From assembly GCF_017309385.1 (NCBI RefSeq), contig NZ_JAFJMJ010000002.1, positions 1,674,001 through 1,738,000 on the forward strand: DNA of 64,000 nt, written 5' to 3'. This DNA comes from Amycolatopsis sp. 195334CR (GTDB lineage: Bacteria > Actinomycetota > Actinomycetes > Mycobacteriales > Pseudonocardiaceae). The notes beneath the pieces were generated by a model. The model was not told where the DNA came from. It made no database searches and was given only the letters and a program-made list of their open reading frames with translations. The position numbers were made by a program, and so were the translations under genes. Shown here one piece after another: positions 1-8,662 of the stretch; position 1 is the first letter of the stretch; each line of letters opens with the position of its first letter.

Positions 1-2
1 AT

Positions 3-1028
3 GACGATGGGATCTGGACGATGACGATGACGCCTGACGGCCGGACCACCTTCGCCCTGGTACGACGGCGGGATGTGCTGCTCGGCGGTGCGGCCGCGCT
101 GGCCACTCTCGGCAGCCGGCCGCCGCGATCGGGGTTGGGGGACGATCAACTCGCCCACCACCGCAGCTTCCTGCAATCAGTACGTGCCCTCGGTCAGGTG
201 ACTCCGGCGAGCCAGGTGCTGCCGATAGTGGTCGGCCAGGCCCAATCCCTGAGGGGCATGGCTCGAGCGGGGGTGGCGAGGCCGCAGGTCGGCGTGCTAT
301 CGGCCAGGGTCGCGGAGTTCGCCGGCTGGATGGCGCAGGAGTCCGGGGACAACGAGGCCGCTTCCTGGTGGATCGCCCGGGCGATCAGAATCGCCAGGGA
401 GACCGGTGACCGGCACACCGTGGCCTACGCTTTTGTGCGCCGTGCGCTGCTGAGCATGTACCAGGGCGACGCTCGTACCACGGTGGAACTCGCGCAGCAG
501 GCGCAGTCGCAACCAGGGACGCCCCCGCGGATCCTCGGTCTCGCGGCTCAGCGAGAGGCGCAAGGACACGCGCTCGCCGGGGATTACGACCGGTGCATGC
601 GGGCTTTGGACCTCGCGGCACGTCAGCTGGACGTCGCGCGAGGCGAGGTGGACGACGGGCCGACGATCGGGACGTCACACGTTCCGGACCCGGTTGCCGT
701 CGTCACCGGATGCTGCTTGTACGACCTCGGCCGTCCTGGCGAGGCCGCTGAAGTGCTGGACCGCGAGCTGCCGAGAATCCCGGCCACGGCCGTCCGTGCT
801 CGTCTGCGTTTCGGTGTCCGGCAAGCGCTCGCTCACGCCGCGGCCGGAGACCTCGACCGAGCGTGCGCTCTCACCACCTCGATGCTCGACCAGGTGGCGA
901 CGATCGATTCGGCGACAGTCCTCACTGATGTCACCAAGCTCGCCGCCACGTTCCGGCGGTGGCACACGCATCCGGGGGTACGCGCGCTGGATCCCGTGTT
1001 CGGCAGGGTCCTCTACCGCGGGGCCTAG
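3..1028 (+). CDS. XRE-type regulator, C-terminal TPR-like part (5' partial)
   Basis: The frame is open to the left edge, so the gene probably starts outside the window; an internal ATG lies at 21. The visible part has an Arg-rich stretch with a hydrophobic segment (RRRDVLLGGAAALATLG) followed by an all-helical, Ala-rich region resembling tetratricopeptide repeats. Actinomycete XRE regulators often combine an N-terminal helix-turn-helix, a short hydrophobic linker like this one, and a TPR-like sensor; the ending (RRWHTHPGVRALD) also fits that group. The DNA-binding part is not visible, so the regulator call is inference. Its stop overlaps the convergent TetR gene by 4 bp. Confidence 0.5.
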   Translation, partial: DDGIWTMTMTPDGRTTFALVRRRDVLLGGAAALATLGSRPPRSGLGDDQLAHHRSFLQSVRALGQVTPASQVLPIVVGQAQSLRGMARAGVARPQVGVLSARVAEFAGWMAQESGDNEAASWWIARAIRIARETGDRHTVAYAFVRRALLSMYQGDARTTVELAQQAQSQPGTPPRILGLAAQREAQGHALAGDYDRCMRALDLAARQLDVARGEVDDGPTIGTSHVPDPVAVVTGCCLYDLGRPGEAAEVLDRELPRIPATAVRARLRFGVRQALAHAAAGDLDRACALTTSMLDQVATIDSATVLTDVTKLAATFRRWHTHPGVRALDPVFGRVLYRGA

Positions 1029-1582
1029 ACCGCGAGCGTCTTGCGCAGCGAGCGCAGGCAGAGGCCGATCGAGGTGTGCTTGGAGCTGCCGTACTGCTCG
1101 GTCTGCTGCCACGACGCGTAGAGCAGCGCCCACACGATGTTGTTGATCCACGTGGCCGGCATTTCCGGATCGATGGTGCCTTCGGCCTGCCCGCGTTCGA
1201 TCAGCCGGTTGAGCGCCCGGTCGGCGTCGCTCTCCTCTTCCCAGTCCTCGTCGCTGATCAGGCTGGGGTTGTTGAACAGGAGCATCATCACGTCACCGAG
1301 GTCGAAGTACTCCTGGCACAGGCGGTCCAGCGCTTCAAGCGCGTCGCCCTGGTCGAGGCGGGCGCGGGCGGCGGCGAGTTCGATGCGCTCCAGCACGTCG
1401 GCGCCGATCGCGGTGAGCAGGTCCGAGCGCTCCGGGAAGTAGCGGTGCACGGTGGTCCGGCCGACCCCGGCCGCGTTCGCCACGTCCCCCAGCGACGCGC
1501 TGGTGTCCTTGTTCAGCACCGCGATCGCCGCGTCCAGGATGGCCCGGCGCGTGCGGGCCCGGGTCCCGGTCTCCTCGCTCAT
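1025..1582 (-). CDS. TetR-family transcriptional regulator
   Basis: A 185-residue protein of normal TetR length. The N-terminal helix-turn-helix is clear (residues about 10-55, with SLGDVANAAGVGRTTVHRYF as recognition region), followed by a variable helical ligand domain. It is transcribed away from the ABC exporter gene, and the 78-bp gap between them carries a 22-bp perfect palindrome and an imperfect second copy at the exporter start codon. This is the usual layout of a repressor controlling a neighbouring efflux pump and itself. The ligand cannot be read from sequence. Confidence 0.85.
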   Translation of the reverse strand: MSEETGTRARTRRAILDAAIAVLNKDTSASLGDVANAAGVGRTTVHRYFPERSDLLTAIGADVLERIELAAARARLDQGDALEALDRLCQEYFDLGDVMMLLFNNPSLISDEDWEEESDADRALNRLIERGQAEGTIDPEMPATWINNIVWALLYASWQQTEQYGSSKHTSIGLCLRSLRKTLAV

Positions 1583-1604
1583 CGGCTCACCGTACTTCTC
1601 CGTG

Positions 1605-1617
1605 TTCCGAATCGGAA
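1605..1617. promoter_or_regulatory. 13-bp palindrome near the tetR start
   Basis: TTCCGAATCGGAA is a perfect odd palindrome 22 bp upstream of the tetR start codon. It differs from the larger palindrome at 1632-1653 but shares the GGAA/TTCC ends. It may be a further operator half-site; function is inferred only from position. Confidence 0.35.
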
Positions 1618-1631
1618 TTCAGGTTGACGAT

Positions 1632-1653
1632 AGTGGAACATCGATGTTCCACT
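1632..1653. promoter_or_regulatory. 22-bp perfect palindrome, probable TetR operator
   Basis: The 22 bases read the same on both strands; the core is GGAACATCGATGTTCC (1635-1650). It lies between the divergent tetR and ABC exporter genes, 8 bp before the exporter GTG. A TTGACG -35-like hexamer is at 1624-1629, so a bound protein would cover the exporter promoter. Confidence 0.7.
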
Positions 1654-1655
1654 GG

Positions 1656-1671
1656 GGAACGTGAATGTTCA
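1656..1671. promoter_or_regulatory. Imperfect second operator copy over the exporter start codon
   Basis: GGAACGTGAATGTTCA keeps the GGAAC and TGTTC ends of the perfect palindrome just upstream, with the same centre-to-centre geometry, and contains the GTG start codon of the exporter. Two sites this close suggest cooperative binding or a block to translation start; that is inference. Confidence 0.45.
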
Positions 1672-3448
1672 AGAAGCGAGCACTGCTGTTCAGTCGAAGA
1701 GACGCCTGCCGCGCCTGCGGGTGCTGTGGTCCTTCGCCCGGCCCCACAAGGGCACGCTGGTGCTGGGCCTGTTCCTCGCCCTGCTCGGCTCGGCCGCCGG
1801 GCTGGCCACGCCGATGGTCACCAAGTGGGTCCTCGACCAGCTCGGCACCGGCGGCTCGCTGGCCGGGCCGGTGCTGGCGCTGGTCGCGCTGCTGGTGGTC
1901 GGCGTGCTGATCTGGACCTGCCAGTGGATCCTGCTCGGCTCCCTCGGTGAACGCGTGGTGCTGCGCGCCCGCGAGTCGATGGTCCGCCGGTTCTTCCGCG
2001 CCACCGTGCCCGCGGTGACCAGCCGCCCGACCGGCGAACTGGTCACCAGGGTCACCTCCGACACCGTGCTGCTGCGCGAAGCCGCCACCTCCAGCGTGAT
2101 CGCGCTGATCAACGGCGTGGTGATGCTGGTCGGCACGCTGGTGCTGATGGGCATGCTCGACCTGCTGCTGCTGGGCACCACGGTGCTGGCCGTGGTGGTG
2201 GTCGCGATCCTGTTCGCCCTGCTCATGCCGGCCATCGCGAAGGCGCAGGAACGCGCGCAGGAGCACGTGGGCAGGCTCGGCGGGCTGCTGGAGGGCGCGC
2301 TGCAGGCGATCCGCACGGTGAAGGTCAGCCGCGCCGAGGAGCGCCAGGCCGACAGCGTGCTGCGCGAGGCGGAATCCTCGGCGGCGCACAGCATCCGCGC
2401 GGTCCGCCGCGAGGCGGTGGCGTGGACCATCGCCTGGGCGGGCATCCAGATCGCGATCATCGCCATCCTCGGCCTCGGTGCCTGGCGGGTCGGCCTCGGC
2501 CTGCTGGAGGTCTCCAGCCTGATCGCCTTCCTGCTCTACGCCTTCGGCCTGATGGAGCCGATCATGGAGCTGAGCCAGAACGTCACCACGCTGCAGTCCG
2601 GGATCGCCGCCGCCGGGCGGATCCGCGAGGTGGAGGCGATGCCGATCGAGACCGACCGCGCCGACCACGCCGAGCGGGTGGTCGAACTGGCCCCCGCCGG
2701 GCCGGTGCTGCGGTTCCGCGGGCTGACCGCGGCGTACGGACCGGACGCCGAGCCCGCCGTGCGCGAGATCGACCTGACCATCCCGCGTCGCGGGCACGTG
2801 GCGATCGTCGGCCCGTCCGGTGCGGGCAAGACCACGCTGTTCTCGCTGGTGCTCCGGTTCCTCGAGCCACAGCAGGGGGAACTGCTGCTCGACGGCAGGC
2901 CGTACCGCGACTACACCTACGCCCAGGTGCGGGAGCGGCTGGCCTATGTGGAGCAGGAGACGCCGATCGTGCCGGGCACCATCCGCGAGAACCTGCTCTA
3001 CGCCCATCCCGAGGCCACCGACGCGGAACTGCGCGCGGTGCTCGACGAGGTGCGCCTGACCGAGAAGATCGACTCGCTGGAGCAGGGCCTGGACACCCCG
3101 CTGTCCTCGACCTCGGTCTCCGGCGGGCAACGGCAGCGGATCGCGCTGGCGCGGGCGGTCCTGCGCACCCCGGAGGTGCTGCTGCTGGACGAGGCGACCG
3201 CGCAGGTGGACGGGCTCACCGAAGCCGCCATCCACGACTGCATCCGCCGTCGCGCGGCGACCGGCGCGGTGGTCACCATCGCCCACCGGCTCTCCACGGT
3301 GATCGACGCCGACACGATCGTGGTGATGGACGACGGCCGCATCCGCGCCCAGGGCACGCACGAGGAACTGCTGCGCACCGACGAGCTGTACCGCGAACTG
3401 GTCGAGGCACTGCGGATCGCGACCGAGGACCGGGAGTCAGCCGCGTAG
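1661..3448 (+). CDS. ABC exporter half-transporter (fused membrane and ATPase domains)
   Basis: A 595-residue protein with an N-terminal membrane domain of about six helices (residues about 20-310) and a C-terminal ATPase. Visible ATPase motifs are Walker A GPSGAGKTT (about 383), signature SGGQRQ (about 486), Walker B VLLLDEA (about 506) and H-loop AHRLST (about 540). All catalytic motifs are intact. It should act as a homodimer, or with an unlinked partner, to export drugs, lipids or peptides. The GTG start follows a short leader and sits inside an operator-like repeat, so the neighbouring TetR protein probably represses it. The 3' end overlaps the convergent IclR gene by 12 bp. Confidence 0.9.
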   Translation: MNVQEASTAVQSKRRLPRLRVLWSFARPHKGTLVLGLFLALLGSAAGLATPMVTKWVLDQLGTGGSLAGPVLALVALLVVGVLIWTCQWILLGSLGERVVLRARESMVRRFFRATVPAVTSRPTGELVTRVTSDTVLLREAATSSVIALINGVVMLVGTLVLMGMLDLLLLGTTVLAVVVVAILFALLMPAIAKAQERAQEHVGRLGGLLEGALQAIRTVKVSRAEERQADSVLREAESSAAHSIRAVRREAVAWTIAWAGIQIAIIAILGLGAWRVGLGLLEVSSLIAFLLYAFGLMEPIMELSQNVTTLQSGIAAAGRIREVEAMPIETDRADHAERVVELAPAGPVLRFRGLTAAYGPDAEPAVREIDLTIPRRGHVAIVGPSGAGKTTLFSLVLRFLEPQQGELLLDGRPYRDYTYAQVRERLAYVEQETPIVPGTIRENLLYAHPEATDAELRAVLDEVRLTEKIDSLEQGLDTPLSSTSVSGGQRQRIALARAVLRTPEVLLLDEATAQVDGLTEAAIHDCIRRRAATGAVVTIAHRLSTVIDADTIVVMDDGRIRAQGTHEELLRTDELYRELVEALRIATEDRESAA

Positions 3449-4198
3449 CGTGCGGGACAGCGCCAGCGACGCGGTGCGGACGGCCGGGCCGATCCGGGCG
3501 GTGCCCATCCGGTTCGTCCAGCCGGACAAGGAGATCCCGGCGACCGCGGTCCCGTTCGCGTCGAGCACCGGGGCGGCCACGCACACCACACCCGGCACCG
3601 ACTCCTCGCGTTCGTAGGCGACGCCTTCGATGCGTGCCTTGGCGAGCTGGCGCCGGAGCAGGCCGGGCGCGGTGATCGTGCGGCGGCTGATCCGGCCCAG
3701 CCCGGCGGTGATCACCTGCTCCACCAAGGTGTCCGGGGAGAAGGCGAGGATCGCCTTGCCGACGGCTGTGGCGTGCGCGGGGAAGCGCCCGCCGGTCCGC
3801 GACGGCAGGCGTGGCGCGTCCGGTCCGCGCAGCACGTCGAGGTAGACCACCTCGGTGCCCTCCAGCACGGCGAAGTGGACGGTGTTGCGGGTCGCCTCGC
3901 GCAGGTCGGCGAGATAGGGCCGGGCCGCGTCGGCCAGCCCGCGCTGGCGGACGGCGAGCTGGCCGATCTCGAACAACCGCAGTCCCAGCCGGACGCCGGT
4001 GCCGTCGCGTTCGAGCAGGCCCTGCCGGGCGAGGTGGCCGATCAGCCGGTGCGCGCTGGACTTGGGCAGGCCGGTGCGCCGCGCCAGCTCGGACACCCCG
4101 AGCGCGGCGTCACCGGGGCGGAAGGCGGTCAGCAGCAGCGCGAGCCGCTCGGCGGTGGCGGCGGTGCCGTTCTCGGCGTTCCGCTCAGCGGGACACAT
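3437..4198 (-). CDS. IclR-family regulator, probably of the adjacent meta-cleavage genes
   Basis: About 253 residues from the ATG at 4198 (MCPAERNAENG); upstream in-frame codons run into the divergent gene's promoter and look non-coding. The winged helix-turn-helix is visible (LGVSELARRTGLPKSSAHRLIGHL written in part: GVSELARRTGLPKSS), followed by the IclR effector domain with ATAVGKAILA. It is divergent from a 2-keto-4-pentenoate hydratase gene with only 40 bp between starts. In the phenylpropionate pathway the regulator MhpR is also IclR-type, so control of the three downstream genes is a reasonable inference. Confidence 0.85.
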   Translation of the reverse strand: MCPAERNAENGTAATAERLALLLTAFRPGDAALGVSELARRTGLPKSSAHRLIGHLARQGLLERDGTGVRLGLRLFEIGQLAVRQRGLADAARPYLADLREATRNTVHFAVLEGTEVVYLDVLRGPDAPRLPSRTGGRFPAHATAVGKAILAFSPDTLVEQVITAGLGRISRRTITAPGLLRRQLAKARIEGVAYEREESVPGVVCVAAPVLDANGTAVAGISLSGWTNRMGTARIGPAVRTASLALSRTLRG

Positions 4199-4215
4199 GG
4201 ATTGAGTGTGCCCCA

Positions 4216-4228
4216 TTCCCGGGTGGAA
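4216..4228. promoter_or_regulatory. Short inverted repeat in the iclR-hydratase gap
   Basis: TTCC and GGAA arms separated by CGGGT lie in the 40-bp gap shared by the two divergent starts. The position suits an IclR operator, but the repeat is short. Confidence 0.3.
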
Positions 4229-4238
4229 GGTGAACGGC

Positions 4239-5024
4239 ATGCCCGACACCGCCCTGCACCACGCCCTCGCCGAAGACCTGCTCGCCGCCTACGTCTCCGG
4301 TGAACCGATCCCGCCGCTGATCGAGGCCCACCCCGGGCTGACCGTCACCGACGCCTACGCCGTCCAGCTCGAACAGGTCCGGCACTGGGAGGCCGGCGGC
4401 GGGGTGGTGCGCGGGCACAAGGTGGGCCTGTCCAGCGAGGCGGCCCGGCGCCAGATCGGCGTGGACGAACCGGATTTCGGGCACCTGCTCGACACCATGT
4501 TCTACGCCGAGGGCGAGCCGATCCCGACCGCGCGCTTCCTGCAGCCGCGGATCGAGCCGGAGATCGCCTTCGTGCTCCGGAAACCGCTGCGCGGCCCCGG
4601 GGTGACCGCCGACCAGGCCGCCGACGCGGTGGACCACCTGCTGCCCGCGCTGGAGCTGGTCGACTCCCGCATCCGCGACTGGCGTATCTCCATTGTGGAC
4701 ACCGTGGCGGACAACGCCTCCTCGGGCGCGGTGGTGCTGGGCGCCACCCCGGTACCGCTCGACGCGATCGACCTGAGCGGTGCGCCGTGCGCACTGCGCC
4801 TCAACGACGAGGTGATCGAAACCGGCGACAGCAGCGCGGTGATGGGATCCCCGCTGAACAGTCTGGTGTGGATCGCCAACAAGCTCGGGGAGATGGGCAC
4901 CGCGCTGCAACCGGGCCACGTGATCCTGTCGGGCTCGATCACCCGCGTCGCACCGGTCGCCCCCGGCGACCGCGTCACCTGCACCATCGACGGCCTCGGC
5001 GCGGTCAGCGCCCTGTTCAGCTAG
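4239..5024 (+). CDS. 2-keto-4-pentenoate hydratase (meta-cleavage pathway)
   Basis: A 261-residue protein, the usual length for the MhpD/BphH/HsaE group. Family features are visible: GHKVGLSSEAARRQIGVDEP near residue 65, IEPEIAFVL with metal-binding acids near 105-110, and ALELVDSRIRDW. It adds water to 2-hydroxypenta-2,4-dienoate-type products to give 4-hydroxy-2-oxo acids. ATG 4239 is chosen because an AAGG lies just upstream and the earlier GTG at 4206 adds residues untypical of the family. The next two genes encode the following steps, so this is one catabolic operon. The substrate (aromatic or steroid-derived) cannot be decided here. Confidence 0.88.
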   Translation: MPDTALHHALAEDLLAAYVSGEPIPPLIEAHPGLTVTDAYAVQLEQVRHWEAGGGVVRGHKVGLSSEAARRQIGVDEPDFGHLLDTMFYAEGEPIPTARFLQPRIEPEIAFVLRKPLRGPGVTADQAADAVDHLLPALELVDSRIRDWRISIVDTVADNASSGAVVLGATPVPLDAIDLSGAPCALRLNDEVIETGDSSAVMGSPLNSLVWIANKLGEMGTALQPGHVILSGSITRVAPVAPGDRVTCTIDGLGAVSALFS

Positions 5025-5090
5025 CGAGTGCCGAACACGGTTCGCGTAGCGGTGCGGGTGGCGAAACCTCAGGCGCCGGTGCGAGCTGGC

Positions 5091-5116
5091 GGCCCACAGC
5101 AAGCGGCTCCGCCGCT
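5091..5116. repeat. 26-bp dispersed repeat, copy 1 (with small hairpin)
   Basis: GGCCCACAGC followed by AAGCGGCTCCGCCGCT. The same 26 bases occur at 33332-33357 with one difference. The second half folds as AGCGGC-TCC-GCCGCT. This copy lies in the 115-bp gap between the hydratase and acetaldehyde dehydrogenase genes. Confidence 0.6.
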
Positions 5117-5139
5117 CGAGAAACGATCTAGGAGAGCGC

Positions 5140-6036
5140 ATGGCAACGATCGCCGCCATCGTCGGGCCCGGCAACATCGGGACCGACCTGCTGGTCAAGC
5201 TCCGCCGCAGTGAGCACATCGACGTCCGCTACATGGTCGGCGTCGACCCGGCGTCCGACGGGCTGGCCCGCGCCGCCGAGCTCGGGCTCCGCACCTCGGC
5301 GGGCGGAGTCGACTGGCTGCTCGCCCAGGACGAGCTCCCCGAGCTGGTTTTCGAGGCCACCTCGGCAAAAGCCCACGAAGCGAACGCCCCGCGCTACGCC
5401 GAGGCCGGGATGCGGGCGATCGACCTGACCCCCGCCGCGGTCGGGCCGTTCACCTGCCCGGTGGTCAACCTGGGCGAGCACGCCGCCGCCCCGAACGTCA
5501 ACCTGATCACCTGCGGCGGCCAGGCCACCATCCCGATCGTGCACGCGGTCTCGCGGGTCACCCCGGTGCCGTACGCGGAGATCGTCGCCTCGGTCTCGTC
5601 GCGCTCGGCCGGGCCGGGCACCCGCGCGAACATCGACGAGTTCACCCGGACCACCGCGCGCGGCATCGAGGAGGTCGGCGGCGCGAGCCGCGGCAAGGCG
5701 ATCATCATCATCAACCCGGTCGAGCCGCCGATGATCATGCGCGACACGGTGTTCTGCGCGATCGACCCCGACGCCGACCGCGCCGCGATCGCCGACTCCA
5801 TCCACGAGGTCGTCCGCGCGGTGGGGGAGTACGTACCCGGCTACACGCTCACCGCCGAACCGCAGTTCGACGATCCGCGGCCGGGCTGGCACGACCGCGC
5901 CAGGGTCGCGGTGTTCCTGGAGGTCGCGGGCAACGGCGACTACCTGCCGCGCTACGCCGGGAACCTGGACATCATGACCGCCGCCGCGGCCCGCGTCGGC
6001 GACCTGCTCGCGCAGCGGAAGGCGGTTTCGGCATGA
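5140..6036 (+). CDS. Acetaldehyde dehydrogenase (acetylating)
   Basis: A 298-residue protein of the MhpF/BphJ/HsaG group. The N-terminus has an NAD-binding fold ([19 protein letters not shown]), and the catalytic cysteine lies in the family segment [15 protein letters not shown] (about residue 127). It converts acetaldehyde (or a homologue) to the acyl-CoA using NAD and CoA, taking the aldehyde by channelling from the aldolase encoded next; the two normally form a complex. A good ribosome site (AGGAGAG) precedes the ATG. Its stop overlaps the aldolase start by 4 bp (ATGA), which fits translational coupling of complex partners. Confidence 0.92.
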   Translation: MATIAAIVGPGNIGTDLLVKLRRSEHIDVRYMVGVDPASDGLARAAELGLRTSAGGVDWLLAQDELPELVFEATSAKAHEANAPRYAEAGMRAIDLTPAAVGPFTCPVVNLGEHAAAPNVNLITCGGQATIPIVHAVSRVTPVPYAEIVASVSSRSAGPGTRANIDEFTRTTARGIEEVGGASRGKAIIIINPVEPPMIMRDTVFCAIDPDADRAAIADSIHEVVRAVGEYVPGYTLTAEPQFDDPRPGWHDRARVAVFLEVAGNGDYLPRYAGNLDIMTAAAARVGDLLAQRKAVSA

Positions 6037-7076
6037 CCTCCAGCGAAGTCCGGCTGGTCGACACGACCCTGCGCGACGGCAGCCACGCGATGGCCCACCA
6101 GTTCACCGAGCAGAACGTGCGCGACACCGTGCGCGCGCTGGACGCCGCGGGCATCTCGCTGATCGAGGTCACCCACGGCGACGGCCTCGGTGGCTCCACC
6201 TTCAACTACGGCTTCTCATTGGTCGACGAGCGCGAGCTGATCGCCGCGGCGGTCGACGAGGCCCGGCAGGCGAAGATCGCCGTCCTGCTGCTGCCCGGGC
6301 TCGGCACCGTCGACGACCTCAAGGCCGCCGCCGACCTCGGCGCGGGCGCGGTCCGGATCGCCACGCACTGCACCGAGGCCGACGTGTCCATGCAGCACTT
6401 CGGCGCGGCGCGGGCGCTCGGCCTGGAGACCGTCGGCTTCCTGATGCTGGCGCACATGTCCACTCCGGACGATCTGGCCAAGCAGGGCCGGATCATGGTG
6501 GACGCGGGCTGCCAGTGCGTCTACGTGGTCGATTCGGCCGGCGCGCTGATCCTGGAGGACGCCTCGGACCGGGTGGCCGCGCTGGTCGCCGAATTCGGCG
6601 ACGAGGCCCAGGTCGGCTACCACGGGCACCAGAACCTCAGCTTCGGCGTGGCGAACTCCGTGCTGGCGTACCGGGCCGGCGCGCGTCAGATCGACGGTTC
6701 GCTGGCCGCGCTCGGCGCGGGCGCGGGCAACTCGCCGACGGAGGTGCTCGCGGCCACCTTCGAGCGCCTCGGCGTGCGGACCGGGGTGGACAAGGACGTG
6801 CTGATGGAGGCCGCGGAGAACGTGGTCAAGCCGTACATCACCCGGTTGCCGGTGATGGACCGGTCGTCCATCGTGCAGGGCTTCGCCGGGGTGTACTCCA
6901 GCTTCCTGCTGCACGCCGAACGCGCCGCCGAGCGCTACGGCGTGCCGGCGCACGAGATCCTCTACCGCGTCGGCGAGGCGAAGTACGTCGGCGGCCAGGA
7001 GGACATGATCATCGACATCGCGCTGAAGCTGGTGGCCGAGCGGGATCAGGCGCGGGTGAGCAGCCGGACGCAGTGA
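6033..7076 (+). CDS. 4-hydroxy-2-oxovalerate aldolase
   Basis: A 347-residue DmpG/MhpE/HsaF-type aldolase. The TIM-barrel start carries the family motif [12 protein letters not shown] with the metal-binding Asp, and the metal-binding histidines are seen in [11 protein letters not shown] (about residue 200). It splits 4-hydroxy-2-oxo acids to pyruvate and an aldehyde, which passes to the acylating dehydrogenase encoded just before. The last 31 bp overlap the convergent TetR gene. No ring-cleavage dioxygenase is present in this window, so the upstream pathway must be elsewhere. Confidence 0.93.
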   Translation: MTSSEVRLVDTTLRDGSHAMAHQFTEQNVRDTVRALDAAGISLIEVTHGDGLGGSTFNYGFSLVDERELIAAAVDEARQAKIAVLLLPGLGTVDDLKAAADLGAGAVRIATHCTEADVSMQHFGAARALGLETVGFLMLAHMSTPDDLAKQGRIMVDAGCQCVYVVDSAGALILEDASDRVAALVAEFGDEAQVGYHGHQNLSFGVANSVLAYRAGARQIDGSLAALGAGAGNSPTEVLAATFERLGVRTGVDKDVLMEAAENVVKPYITRLPVMDRSSIVQGFAGVYSSFLLHAERAAERYGVPAHEILYRVGEAKYVGGQEDMIIDIALKLVAERDQARVSSRTQ

Positions 7077-7633
7077 TCGATCAGGTGCTCTCGCGAGACT
7101 TCGAGCAGGCCGCCGAGGTAGGCGATGAACAGGTTCGCGAGCGCGCCGACCAGCCCGATCGCGGTCATGTCGCGGTCGACCTCGGCGGCACCGGGCGGCA
7201 GCTGCCCGCGGATCAGCGCGGCGAACGCGGGCAGCAGCTCGACCCCCCGGCTGGACAGCGCCGGATCGCTCAACGGCGCCAGGAGCAGCACGCGGCCCTT
7301 GCGCGGGTCGTCGATGATCAGTTCGACGAAGGCGGTGACGGCGGCGCGGGCGCGGACCTCGGGCTCGGCCGAACCCGCGCCCACCGCGTCGATCAGGGCC
7401 TGCCGCGCCGCCTGGCCGACGTGCTCGTAGATCGCCAGCACCACGTCGTCGCGGTCGGCGAAGCTCTCGTAGAAGTACCGCTCGGTGAGCTTCGCGTGGC
7501 GGCACACCGCGCGCACGCTCACCGCGGGCCCCGCCTCGGCGCCGAGCAGGTCGATGCCCGCCTCGATCAGCTGGGCGCGCCGCGCGGCCTTGCGATCGGT
7601 GAGCGTGGTGCCACCCCAGGTCCGGCCAGGCAT
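7046..7633 (-). CDS. TetR-family transcriptional regulator
   Basis: A 195-residue TetR protein with a clear helix-turn-helix ([20 protein letters not shown], residues about 40-60). It diverges from the oxygenase-like gene at 7721, and the 87-bp gap contains an inverted repeat overlapping a likely -10 box, so autoregulation and control of the oxygenase/LLM pair are likely. The 3' end runs 31 bp into the aldolase gene on the other strand. Confidence 0.85.
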   Translation of the reverse strand: MPGRTWGGTTLTDRKAARRAQLIEAGIDLLGAEAGPAVSVRAVCRHAKLTERYFYESFADRDDVVLAIYEHVGQAARQALIDAVGAGSAEPEVRARAAVTAFVELIIDDPRKGRVLLLAPLSDPALSSRGVELLPAFAALIRGQLPPGAAEVDRDMTAIGLVGALANLFIAYLGGLLEVSREHLIDHCVRLLTRA

Positions 7634-7658
7634 CGTCGAACCCTACCTACTCGTCAGT

Positions 7659-7692
7659 TGACTACGGTCGTTGTCAATCCTATCTTGACAAC
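7659..7692 (+). promoter_or_regulatory. Promoter with overlapping TetR operator
   Basis: A -35 TTGACT (7659-7664) and a -10 TATCTT (7681-7686) are separated by 16 bp. Overlapping the -10 is an inverted repeat with 8-bp arms GTTGTCAA (7670-7677) and TTGACAAC (7685-7692) and a 7-bp spacer; a third half-site GTTGTCA follows at 7698. This is the expected form of a TetR-repressed promoter for the oxygenase gene. Confidence 0.6.
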
Positions 7693-7720
7693 ACACGTTG
7701 TCACACTGAGGAGGGCGAGG

Positions 7721-8650
7721 ATGGCAGAGGAGCCCGAGCCGCTCGGCCCGGATTCGCTGACCTGGAAGTACTTCGGCGACTGGCGCGGCCTGCTGATCGC
7801 GCTGTGGGCCGGGTCCATGCAGAACATGCACCCCGAGCTGGGCTCCGGGGTGGAGGAGCACTCGCAGTTCTTCAAGGAGCGCTGGCAGCGGCTGTTCCGC
7901 TCGCTCTACCCGATCGGGGGAGTGATCTACGACGGTCCCCGCGCGCACGAGACGGCGAAGACGGTCCGCGGTTACCACAACACGATCAAGGGCGTCGACG
8001 CGCGGGGCAGGCCGTACCACGCGCTGAACCCCGGCACGTTCTACTGGGCGCACGCCACCTTCTTCGTCTCCGCGCTGCTGATCGCGGAGAACTTCATGGG
8101 CGGGCTGACCGCGGCGCAGCAGCGGAAGATGTTCGACGAGCACGTCCAGTGGTACCGGATGTACGGGATGAGCATGCGCCCGGTGCCGGCGACCTGGGAG
8201 GAGTTCCAGGAGTACTGGCACCACATGTGCACCGAGGTACTGGAGGACAACAAGGCCACCCGCGACGTGCTCGACATCAAGGAGATCCCGAAGCCGAACG
8301 CGATGTGGTGGCTGCCATCGCCGGTGTGGAGCCTGGTGCGCGGGCTCGTCGCGCGCAACTTCGTCTGGCTGACCGTCGGCATGTACGACCCGCCGATCCG
8401 GGAGAAGCTCGGCTACCCCTGGACCGCGCGCGACGCGAAACTGCACCGGCTCACCGGGCGGCTGATCAACGCGGCGTTCAAGCTGGTGCCGTTCGACCGG
8501 CGCTACCACCCGCGGGCCCGCGCGGGCTGGCGGCGGGTGTCCGGCCGGGCCCCGGCGACCGCGCCGCTGGTGGAAACGCCCGCCCGCAACCTGCCCCCGC
8601 TGGACGAACGGGACCGTCCGACCCACTATGCACCCCAGGTGCCGAACTAG
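7721..8650 (+). CDS. MpaB-like oxygenase (DUF2236 family)
   Basis: A 309-residue protein; ATG 7721 is chosen because GAGGAGGGCGAGG precedes it and the longer upstream frame runs through the promoter and the opposite TetR gene. It resembles the DUF2236/oxygenase MpaB group: conserved YHNTIKGVD, HATFFVSALL and EFQEYW segments and several histidines suited to heme or metal binding. Members include Lcp rubber oxygenase relatives and fungal MpaB; most are uncharacterised. It shares a promoter with the LLM oxidoreductase gene 12 bp downstream, so both probably act on the ligand sensed by the TetR protein. Confidence 0.8.
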   Translation: MAEEPEPLGPDSLTWKYFGDWRGLLIALWAGSMQNMHPELGSGVEEHSQFFKERWQRLFRSLYPIGGVIYDGPRAHETAKTVRGYHNTIKGVDARGRPYHALNPGTFYWAHATFFVSALLIAENFMGGLTAAQQRKMFDEHVQWYRMYGMSMRPVPATWEEFQEYWHHMCTEVLEDNKATRDVLDIKEIPKPNAMWWLPSPVWSLVRGLVARNFVWLTVGMYDPPIREKLGYPWTARDAKLHRLTGRLINAAFKLVPFDRRYHPRARAGWRRVSGRAPATAPLVETPARNLPPLDERDRPTHYAPQVPN

Positions 8651-8662
8651 GAGGAACTCTTC

